This document shows, piece by piece, positions 45,913 through 55,900 of a DNA stretch of 64,000 nt. Each line of letters begins with the position of its first letter. Position 1 is the first letter of the stretch. The DNA comes from Macrostomum hystrix. Its lineage: Eukaryota > Platyhelminthes > Macrostomidae. Below the pieces are notes generated by a model. The model was not told the origin of the DNA and did no database searches. It was given only the letters and a program-made list of their open reading frames with translations. Where the stretch lies: NCBI GenBank assembly GCA_950097015.1, contig CATNEN010000024.1, forward strand, positions 5,842,001 to 5,906,000, in the 5' to 3' direction. The position numbers and the translations under genes are program-made.

Positions 45913-45986
45913 GCATCAAGAGTTGGTCTTCAAGCAGTCCTGTTCGACCTCACGTCTCTGATACCGCGCGCCTTGAGAGCTTAGGT

Positions 45987-46016
45987 GAGGGTTAGGGTTA
46001 GGGTTAGGGTTAGGGT
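45987..46016. repeat. Short interstitial telomere-type repeat (TTAGGG)n
   Basis: Four perfect TTAGGG units plus a partial one, about 75 bases past the end of the 19-bp array. TTAGGG is the ancestral animal telomere repeat. So short a tract within genic sequence is interstitial, not a chromosome end. Confidence 0.9.
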
Positions 46017-46550
46017 ACTGTGACCCGGCGAAGTAAAAACTAGGCAGAAGAGGCGAGACGCGCAAGATGGCGGTCGAATTTTCCACCAAAGCCCAAGGCG
46101 AGCGGGCGAGCAGCTTTTATTCATTCCAAAAATATTCTGTTCAACCTCTTTTTGAGTCAACTTTAATTAGACAAAGGCGCATGAAGCTTTGAGCTCCTTC
46201 GCTCTCTTGCTGTCTCTCTTTCTCTCGCTTTCGCCCTCAAGAGCACCCAGGAGTGTTGGCCGCCTCGAGCGTCGGCCACCCAGGAGCCTTGGCTGCTTGA
46301 TAGCTGCTAGGCCGGATAGGAAAGGCATGTTTTCTCATAGCAACCTTCGGGAACGGTGCGCTATTCGCTAATTAACTAAAAGAGAGATGCCCCGTCCATA
46401 CCTCCCAGTAGCTTTACTGCGTGCTCGGGCATCTGATTCCTTTTTTTCATTGACTTTTCATTCATTTTACTGTATAATAATTCTTAAAAATTAACTTTCA
46501 TGTTAGGACAGTTGCGTATCGGGAAAGATTTATTTAAATTGAATTATAAT
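46017..46550. other. Unassigned GC-variable segment after the TTAGGG tract
   Basis: No gene recognised. It starts TGTGACCCGGCG and is more GC-rich than its surroundings to about 46340, with paired CACCCAGGAG words. It could be a solo LTR or other mobile-element end, but no matching repeat or target duplication was found. Confidence 0.3.
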
Positions 46551-46551
46551 T

Positions 46552-46872
46552 TCAAGGTCACGTGTTTAAGTTGATATTAAATCACGAGTGGAGCTCGTGC
46601 TTTCAAGGTCGCATGTTTAAGTTGATATTACTCGTAAATAACGAGTGGAGCTCGTGCTTTCAAGGTCGCGTGTTTAAGTTGATATTAAATCACGAGTTGA
46701 GCTCGTGCTTTCAAGGTCGCGTGTTTAAGTTGATATTAAATCACGAGTGGAGCTCGTGCTTTCAAGGTCGCGTGTTTAAGTTGATATTTAATTACGAGTG
46801 GAGCTCGTGCTTTCAAGGTCGCGTGTTTAAGGTGATATTTAATCACGAGTGGGCTCCAGCTTTCAAGGTCGC
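46552..46872. repeat. Degenerate minisatellite of about 48 bp
   Basis: Six to seven copies of a unit containing TTTCAAGGTCGCGTGTTTAA and GAGTGGAGCTCGTGC; each copy has a small inverted repeat (CACGAG...CTCGTG). Confidence 0.88.
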
Positions 46873-46879
46873 ATGCCTA

Positions 46880-47524
46880 GTACCATACTCAAAAAAGTGT
46901 TATCAGAAGTTTGTGTAAACAAGTGTAAAAAAGTCGATGTTCCTTAATCCAACAACCTGTTTTTTATCCGGTAAAACGAGGTCAGTCGACTTAAACTGGG
47001 TGTATAAATCAAATAATGCGTGCAGCTTGTGCTTTCAAGGCTATATCTCCGGTTCAGTAATTGAAAAATTGAGTAATGCTTTAGCTTTTATCTGTGCAAA
47101 GAAAAAAGCACATAATTTTTTTCATGCTGAATTAATTCTTATCTCTAGTTCTTCCTTTAATTTTACTGAGAGACAGATAAATAATTAGTAAATATGTATT
47201 CACTCGCAAAAATATTAGACGAATTGGATTTCTTCATCGAAACTCTTCTTCAAGCAAGAGCTGGTGAGGTGTGATCAGACAAGGAATTCTCTATACCTCT
47301 ATACAAGGTATTGAGAATTGCTTGGATCAGGCCAACATGTGTGTGCCTGAGCATTTTTTCTGTGTGCGTGTGTGCTCTGGACTCAGCGGAATGGGCAGAA
47401 TTACGTGCCAATGCAATCAAATTTTATCCTTTTACTCAAATGAACAACCGAATCCTATTGCGCAGGTGGCAAGAGTATTTCAGAGTTCCGGACAATACCA
47501 AACTCGCAACCAGAGTAGCCCCAG
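46880..47524. other. Upstream region of the GPCR gene
   Basis: No separate gene seen. A good splice acceptor (TATTGCGCAG) at about 47465 lies 60 bases upstream of the GPCR ATG, and an in-frame TAG at 47516-47518 blocks N-terminal extension, so the last segment looks like 5' UTR. Confidence 0.45.
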
Positions 47525-48754
47525 ATGGGCCCGAAGCCGACCTCGCCGCTCAACCTCGTTGCCTACTGCGTGATGGCTGGCATCATCGCGGTGGGCGCCG
47601 CCGGCAACAGCATCGTGCTATACGTCTACGCCAAAAAGAAGGACGGCCACGCAGCGAATGTGTTCATCCTCAGCCTGGCCGTGTCGGACCTGGTCGCATG
47701 TACCCTAGTCATCCCGATGACCGTCGCCATGGAGGCCAGGAACTACGAGACCAGCGCCCTGGTGTGCCGACTGCATTACCTGCTGAACTGCAGCGGCATT
47801 CCCTTCTCATCCATGCTCATGGCGGCCATAGCCGTTGAGCGCTACTTCTGCATCTGCCGGCCATTTTTACGCGCCATCACAGTCCGGCGGGCCAAAGCCA
47901 TTGTGGCCACTCTGGTGGCTGTAGCGCTAACCCTGGGCGCCACCACCGCGTCATTTAGCGCTGTAGTTCGCGGCACCTTCGACGGGCCGAACGGCACCGA
48001 GCAGCTGCGCTTTGCCAGCTACGGCGAGTGCCGCGAAATCAGCGACCTGAGCGACGGGCCGGCGATGACCGTCTCCAGTGCCAGCCTCGTGTTCTACCGC
48101 GTGTTCCAGGCTGCTCACCTGTCCCTGTTCCTGCTGTGCATTGTGCTAGTGTTCATCCTGTACGTGCTCATCTACGAGTCCGTGCTGCGCCTCAGACGGA
48201 GCCGACGCCAGCGCAGGGAGCGGCTCAACAAGCGAATACAGCAGGCCACGGCTGTCTCGGCTGCAGCTCCCGTTAGCATCGCTATCGCCGAGTCTGTTCA
48301 GCCTGCCGTTGAGGTCGACGCAGCCGCTGCTGAGGCGGCTTCGCCCGTTGTCGACAATGTAACAGCCGTCGGAGCCGTCGACAGCTCCTCCGAGCAGCTG
48401 CAGCAGCTTCAGCAGCGCAACTCGCTGGTTCCAGCGTCGGCGAACGCAGCCAATCGAGACCGCGACGGTCGGGATAGCGACGCATTGCAAAACTTGAAAA
48501 CTGCCGCCATGCTGTTCGTTGTGGCCGTTGTCTTCATCTTCACTTTCCTACCGGCGGCGCTGATGACAGTCAAGGCGGTGCCCTTCAACATTGTGGTGTT
48601 CTACATGTACTACCTGGCTCACGCCACCAATCCCATCATCTACTGCTTTATGAATCACAACTTTCGGGAGGATCTGAGGCGCATCTTCTGCAAGAACCGG
48701 CGCGGCGAGCATGGCGCGACAGCTGCTCGCTCTAACCACATACAGCTGCAGTGA
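47525..48754 (+). CDS. Class A (rhodopsin-like) G-protein-coupled receptor, single coding exon
   Basis: 409 aa with seven hydrophobic segments. Family marks: GNSI in helix 1 (Asn28), LAVSD in helix 2 (Asp55), Cys81 at the top of helix 3 with a partner in loop 2 (GECREI), ERY at 105-107 in place of DRY, FLPAAL in helix 6 and NPIIY (369-373) in helix 7, followed by an amphipathic helix 8 with a Cys. The N-terminus is short (about 10 residues). Loop 3 is long (about 100 residues), Ala/Gln-rich and low in complexity. Helix 2-3 wording resembles peptide-receptor families more than amine receptors: there is no Asp at the usual amine-binding place in helix 3, where the sequence reads LLNCSGIPFSS. 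The ligand is unknown. The start is fixed by the upstream in-frame TAG. Confidence 0.92.
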   Translation: MGPKPTSPLNLVAYCVMAGIIAVGAAGNSIVLYVYAKKKDGHAANVFILSLAVSDLVACTLVIPMTVAMEARNYETSALVCRLHYLLNCSGIPFSSMLMAAIAVERYFCICRPFLRAITVRRAKAIVATLVAVALTLGATTASFSAVVRGTFDGPNGTEQLRFASYGECREISDLSDGPAMTVSSASLVFYRVFQAAHLSLFLLCIVLVFILYVLIYESVLRLRRSRRQRRERLNKRIQQATAVSAAAPVSIAIAESVQPAVEVDAAAAEAASPVVDNVTAVGAVDSSSEQLQQLQQRNSLVPASANAANRDRDGRDSDALQNLKTAAMLFVVAVVFIFTFLPAALMTVKAVPFNIVVFYMYYLAHATNPIIYCFMNHNFREDLRRIFCKNRRGEHGATAARSNHIQLQ

Positions 48755-49990
48755 CGCGACTGAAGAAGCTACCCTTTGATATCTGGCCCTATCGTCATGG
48801 CTTGTTGTTGTAATATTTCCAGTTTACTTCTTATCTTTAGCATTAGTCAAGCATATACTATCCTATCGTGTTGTTTTAGTAGAAATTTCACTACACTGAA
48901 AGAAAAGACTAATTTTACTGCTTCATTTAGCTTTTTCAATAAATAAATAAATAAATAAATAAATAAATACTTATTTAATGCAACACATTATTGTCAGACT
49001 TTAAAATAAAAAACACGAACAGGTTAATGTCGTCCGTCTCCGAAAAAATAGATGCTAATTTAAATTAAGATTTTATTTTGGTAATTTTCCGGGTAATTGT
49101 AATCCGAAATTATCATATGCTGCATTATATAACTCGTATTATTCTTTTTTGTCAGCTATGGTCAGCTATGGTCATGTCGTCAAAGTTAAGCTCGACCAGA
49201 ATATACTTACTTATTATTGCCTTGAGCATACCAATGCATCTATTGTTTTCGCTTATAATATACAAGCTAGCTACGCGTAACCGTGGAAAAGGAAAATACA
49301 TCAAACACGAATCATTCGGGCAGTAATCCACTGAGATGTTACCTTACAACATACATGATATAATAATAATAACTAGGTTTCAATATATTATAATCTGCCT
49401 ATCTAAAATAGAGAAAACTAGAAAATAGTATTTCAGTGCTGTACATGTAAACCTAAACACTCAGTGCACATCGCAATTATCGCAATTCATGCCATAATTT
49501 TTTGTTGAATTATCGGTGGTACCTATATAATTAAAGAAGACAGCGTAAAACATAATAAATATTTGATAATACTTCATGCTTTTGATAATAGCTCATAAGT
49601 GAAAATTTGGGAATGACAGTGAATTAGTAATATTATGAGTTTATCTGGTGTGAATTCAGAAGGCTCGAGAACGGAGGTAACCAGAACGGACTATAATCCA
49701 ACGAATGCATATTTCACACGAATCCTTTTGTAATACTTTGTAATTCTTTGTTTAAATAATGTTTTAAAAGTATATTATTGTCCTATTTTTGCAAATATTC
49801 GGTTGCATTTTTTACTTTACATAAATATTTTGTTTTATATTGATCTCCATGGCAAACGCGATACAAAAGCTTTTAATGTCGACCTCTACGGTGTAATTAT
49901 TTTTAGCTCTATCCCACTTCTTTTCTAATAATTCGCTTTTATTTTCGAGGGTGAACGATTGTCTTAAAGTTCTGTAAATCTTATAATAAA
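48755..49990. other. GPCR 3' UTR and intergenic sequence
   Basis: No gene seen. An (AATA)n run at about 48938-48968 provides AATAAA hexamers that could serve as the GPCR polyadenylation signal. Confidence 0.45.
48938..48968. repeat. (AAAT)n microsatellite
   Basis: About seven AATA tetranucleotides containing several overlapping AATAAA hexamers. Confidence 0.9.
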
Positions 49991-52900
49991 ATGAATTTTC
50001 ATAATTCCGCATACAAGCCGGATTCAGAAACATCAGAAATGGAGAAGTCAAAAGAGTGAGTTAAATGATGAAATAATTGTAACGAACCGATTCCATGCAC
50101 TACAATGTTTAAACTTATTACATGGTATGCTTACGTTTTGCATTCGTCAAACTTCTGATATCAGAACGTGATATAAATTATCACTGTATATTATTCTCAC
50201 TGAAATGAGTGGGCTGCATCATCTTTGTTTGGAACTAAGTTAGTGGTAGTAAGTTGGTATCGAAACCTAAAGGTCTTTATAATAAATAATTAGTATAGTT
50301 ATGAATGTATGCATATTTTCGGAAATCTAGCATTCAGGAACTATACAAACATAATTGTTTCTTCTGTAACTTGAATAAAATCATTGAGTACAAAAAGTTA
50401 TAACCTTATGCTGGACTAATGAAAGATTAGGTAGTCAAACAATGCCATATGTTTTTATATCATATTAACTCTAAAGTTGTAATTTTCTAAATTGCCTCTG
50501 ACTGCAAACTATAGGCTGATAATACAAAAAAAATTGGGTATTTTGCTCTATCTTGATGCTCATAAAATTAATGACATCAACTAACACATGCTTAGATGAA
50601 TATTTTTTAAAAATCCCATCTGCTATTTTTTTGTTTTTACCTTTCTTAAGAACCTTTTGTATAATTGAAAATATCGCAATTTAAGATTAGTTAGTTTCTT
50701 AACTACACTTAGTGTAAAAAATGGACTATAAAAAACTAAATTATGCAGCATAATCTTTCGGAATCAAACACAAACTGTTTTTGCAACTATTCAACAGACT
50801 GAGTGCAAATGGAACCGATAGTCAAGAGAAATCGTCCTTCCTAAATGTGGCAGACTTTGTCAACCTTGTCGAGTACTGGAAGCGGGTTGCAACGCATCGA
50901 AGACAGTTAACAAAGGAGGAGAAGTCCAGACAGTTAGGCAGTGAGAAGGACAATGCTGGTGAGTGCAACCCTGTTAGCAACTGGATATAACCTAGCTATG
51001 TCACGAGTGAATGTGTCAGGAGTGAATGTGTCAGGAGTGAATGTGTCAGGAGTGAATGTGTCAGGAGTGAATGTGTCAGGAGTGAATGTATCAGGAGTGA
51101 ATGTGTCAGGAGTGAATGTGTCAGGAGTGAATGTATCAGGAGTGAAGGTGTCAGGAGTGAAGTTGTCAGTAGTGACGTTGTCAGGAGTGAAGGTGTCAGG
51201 AGTGAAGTTGTCAGTAGTGACGTTGTCAGGAGTGAAGGTGTCAGGAGTGAAGTTGTCAGTAGTGACGTTGTCAGGAGTGAAGGTGTCAGAAGTGAAGGTG
51301 TCAGGAGTGAAGGTGTCAGGAGTGAAAGTGTTAGGAGTGAAGTTGTCAGTAGTGACGTTGTCAGGAGTGAAGGTGTCAGGAGTGAAGTTGTCAGTAGTGA
51401 CGTTGTCAGGAGTGAAGGTGTCAGGAGTGAAGGTGTCAGGAGTGAAGGTGTCAGGAGTGAAGGTGTCAGGAGTAAAGGCATCAGATCAGCCTACCGCTGC
51501 TCACGGAATTCCACAGACGCTGTGTCCAGTCTGCTCCAGGCGGAGGCTCACAGAGTGGATGGTGTCGGCGCCGCTGACAAACGCCGGCGCGCCGATCGCT
51601 CCGGAGTCAGCGGGCGCGACTTGGCTGACCAGGAGGAGCGGCGCAACCTCAACCGGTCGCTGCTGCAGTACTTCATTTCGGTCAGCACGCCTGGCAGCGA
51701 GGACTATTCCGACACGCTGGACAGCCAGTTTGTACAGAGCCTGCTGGAGCGGGGAGCCAGCTTGAACACTCGGGATCGGCATGGACAGACGGTGCTGCAC
51801 GAGGTGCGCGAGGATGATGCAGACCTCGAATCCCAGATGACCAATTCCAGTTTTCTCAGATCCCAAATCCCAGCTTCATCAATTCCAAAATCCTAAATCC
51901 CATAAACAACCATCAGGTGGCGAAGAACTGGAACCCGGCTGTCATGGAGCTGATGATTCGCTGCGGCGGCGACCCGAATGCTGGCGACTTTCTCGGCCGG
52001 ACGCCGTTGCACGTGGCCGCGGCCAGTAACTACCCCGACATGTGCCGCCTGCTGGTGCGTCGCGGCGCTAACCCGGAGACGCTGACCACCAACGCGCAGA
52101 CTCCGCTGTTCTTCGCAGCCAAGACTGACTCGGTCAAGTCGCTGAAGGTTCTGATGCAGCTCGGCTGCAAGTTCGACTCTGTTTTTGACAGTCGAGGCCG
52201 AACACCGCTGTATGCTGCTGCCGAGTTGGGTGAGGATCTGGGATCTACTGGGGATTTTAGTCAGGGTCAGTTGATGGGGATCTGGGATCTGGGATCTGTG
52301 GGGATTTTAGTCAGGATCAGTTGATGGGGATCTGGGATCTGTGGGGATTTTAGTCAGGGTCAGTTGATGGGGATCTGGGATCTGGGATCTGTGGGGATTT
52401 TAGTCAGGGTCAGTTGATGCTTATCTGGGATCTGTGGGGATTTTAGTCAAGTTAGATTGTTGGGGATCTGGGATCTGTGGGGATTTTAGTCAGGGTCAGT
52501 TAATGGGGATCAGGGATATGGTGGGGTTTTTTAGTCGATAGTTGGGGATCACAAAAGATAAGAGACTCGGGATTTGAGGAGACTAGATTTAAGATTTGGG
52601 GAGACTCGGATTTGGGATTTGAGGAGACTGAGATTATATTTTGAGCAGACTGGGATTTAAGATATGAGGATATGATGTTTTTTATTTGAGAGGAACGAGG
52701 TTATTCGAATAAAACAAAGAGTAAAATCTTAATTTCGTGAGCCAAAAATTAAAGAACTCACTGCCCCAAAATCATTCGAATCAGAAACTTTTAAATCAGA
52801 AAATTGGATTTAATACACTTGGAATCGCTAACTTGCATGGTCTGTAAACTCAGCTTTTACTTTGACTATATTGCTAGTAAGTGCTTTGGCTAGCATAAGA

Positions 52901-55900
52901 TAATCAGTCTAAGTTTTGACATTCTGAGCATAGATCAGTTTATTTTTGTTGGTGAGAGAAGTTGGTAAATAGTTTTTGTTTATTTAAGTACTTTTGCATA
53001 AAATTATGGCTTCTAAGTAAGTTTTATTGTGAAATTGTTGCTACAGAAAGTAATCTAAATTTCTTAGCCAATCAGAGAGACAGGGAACCCGCGTAGTTTT
53101 CAATGTACAAAGCTCCAATGTACATTAGTGCGCTAAATTCACAGGGCGTGAGGTGGGTTGAATTGATGTACACACGCGAGGTGTACACCGCCCAACTAGC
53201 CAATCCGTGGGAGTTAGCATAGTACTCGTATGTGTATATTTAATATAGCCAAATCTTGTTCCAGATCGAAGCGAGACGGCCGCCATCCTTCTAGACCACG
53301 GCGCGGACGCGTTTGTGAAAGACAACTCAGGCCAAATCGCATTCGTGCCCATGGTTGAGAAAATGCCCACCTTGGTGAGTGTGCAGGAGCATTGCTATGG
53401 ACAAACTCTTCGTATAAGCCTGAACTGTTCCCTCAATTTCCTTATTTTTAGGCCAAAGAGGCGCTTCAGCAGCTGCACTACAAGTACCGCATCGATCGCA
53501 GCCAGACATTCGACCTGTTCCGCCTCTTTCCCATCGAAGTGGACGAGTCGGAAGGTCCGGGTGGAGCTGTTGTAGTGAAGACGGAGAATATTGACGTGCC
53601 CTACTACTCGGCGGTGAGTAGGCAGTAAGATTTTGCTGTCATTTTGTGCTAAAGCAGCCTGAAGCAAATAAATGGATTTCCAGAATTCTTGGGGGAAAAA
53701 AACAAAAAGCTAATGTCTTACAAACAGCGCAATTAAGCAACGAGTGAATTAACCAAGAGAATGTTTAACTTTTAAGACGCTTTTGTGCAAAGCGATTTCA
53801 GACAGCTTACATTGGGGCAATGTACATTGCATGGATAAACTTCTGGAAGCAATGTACATTGAGCCAATGTACATGTACTGACTCTAGACCATTTAAATAA
53901 ACCGTTACATCGAACCAATGAACTTATTTTGGAGCAATGTACATTCTAACAATGTACCTACTCTGGAGAAATTTACATTCGGACGATGTACTTACTCTCG
54001 AGCAATGTACAATCATAAGTTGTACATTGGAGAGATGTACATTCAAACCATGTACTTTAAAGGCAATCCACGTGTAGACACCAAGCCAAATCGCGTCGCC
54101 GCACAACTACAGATTCGAGCCATCACGAACACAAAAAACTACAAAGTAGTTGAAACACCGCTGCTGGAAAACTTCATTCAGGAGCAGTGGAAAATTTTTG
54201 GCCGGTAAAATGAACTCATAAAAGGCGCTAATTAATTATGGAATTGAATTTATCTCGGCTTGTGATTGAACTGTGATTTTATACTCGCAAAAGTTTTTAT
54301 TAAAGCGAAAAACAGCAATATTCAAAATGAATAGTACAATTTTACTAATGTTGCAGATGAAGGCCGTAATCAATGTGTTTAGACTGGACTTGATCGAGTC
54401 CAAAGTTGTTAGCCAATACTTGGATGCTCAGTGGAACAGCTTTGGAAAGTGCGCAGAATGAAAAGTTATCAGGCTTTGTTTTATTTAGCTGTTGTAACCT
54501 CTTTATTAGACTAGAACCTGCCTTTCTCTACGCCTTTGCTTTCTTTTGTTTCTACTCAGCTAAGTAGTCTATATTGGTTGTTTTCTTTTTCACAATGCTT
54601 TCCTACAAATAAAGTAATGCAGCGATTCTGATTGCGAGCTTTGATACTGAGAACTAATGTTTTTAAATAATGACACAAATCAAAGATAATGATATAGACT
54701 ATACTGCCCATTCAACCAACTCCTAATGCACACAGATGTGTCTGTCCTTACTTTTTCATCGTTTGTCTGCTTGAATTAATTTTTATCATTTTTCTCATTA
54801 TTCTGTACTATTTTAGCACTTTTTCTCTCATCGCACTACTGCCAAACAGTAAGTAGTATAAAAAGTAAACACCGAAAAATACTTTTTTTAAAAGAGTACT
54901 ATTCTTAATCGTTGCAAAAACAAACGGTTTGTTGACACTTCCGTTGCTAGGAAACGCGCGATTCTACAAGTGTTGCTACAGCTGGTCACCATAGTGATGT
55001 GGACAGTGTTCGCTGTCATCAAAGAATGGACTCAGCGCTATCTCTATGTATTGCCGGAGGAGGGCTACAGAATCTTCATATTGGTTGGTGGAGCTGGACA
55101 TTGTGACTGGTAGAATTTTAGCAGAACTATTGTAGCAGCCTTTGTGTCATTCCTTTGTATTGTCCTCCAATCACCTCAGATTGCAGCCATGGGTCTCACC
55201 GCTTACAATATTGGAGAGGAAATCTTTGAGTACTATCAGGAGAGACGCCGGCATTTGGTGAGTTCCGCTTCTAAATTAGAATAGAGGCGCGGTTGAGATG
55301 TAGGGAATCAGGCTGGAAATCTATGGAGCTAGGGGTGAGATGTAGGGAGTCAGGCTGGAAATCTATGGAGCTAGGGGTGAGATGTAGGGAATCAGGCTGG
55401 AAATCTATGGAGCTAGGGGTGAGATGTAGGGAGTCAGGCTGGAAATCTATGGAGCTAGGGGTGAGATGTTGCGAGTCAGGCTGGAAATCTATGGAGCTAG
55501 GGGTGAGATGTAGGGAGTCAGGCTGGAAATCTATGGAGCTAGGGGTGAGATGTAGGGAGTCAAGCTGGAAATCTATGGAGCTAGGGGTGAGATGTTGCGA
55601 GTCAGGCTGGAAATCTATGGAGCTAGGGGTGAGATGTTGCGAGTCAGGCTGGAAATCTATGGAGCTAGGGGTGAGATGTAGGGAGTCAGGCTGGAAATCT
55701 ATGGAGCTAGGGGTGAGATGTAGGGAGTCAGGCTGGAAATCTATGGAGCTAGGGGTGAGATGTAGGGAGTCAAGCTGGAAATCTATGGAGCTAGGGGTGA
55801 GATGTTGCGAGTCAGGCTGGAAATCTATGGAGCTAGGGGTGAGATGTTGCGAGTCAGGCTGGAAATCTATGGAGCTAGGGGTGAGATGTAGGGAGTCAGG

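Noticed and set aside
46017-46420. Solo LTR starting TGTGAC next to the TTAGGG tract
   Set aside because: No matching second LTR, no target duplication and no clear CA end could be found.
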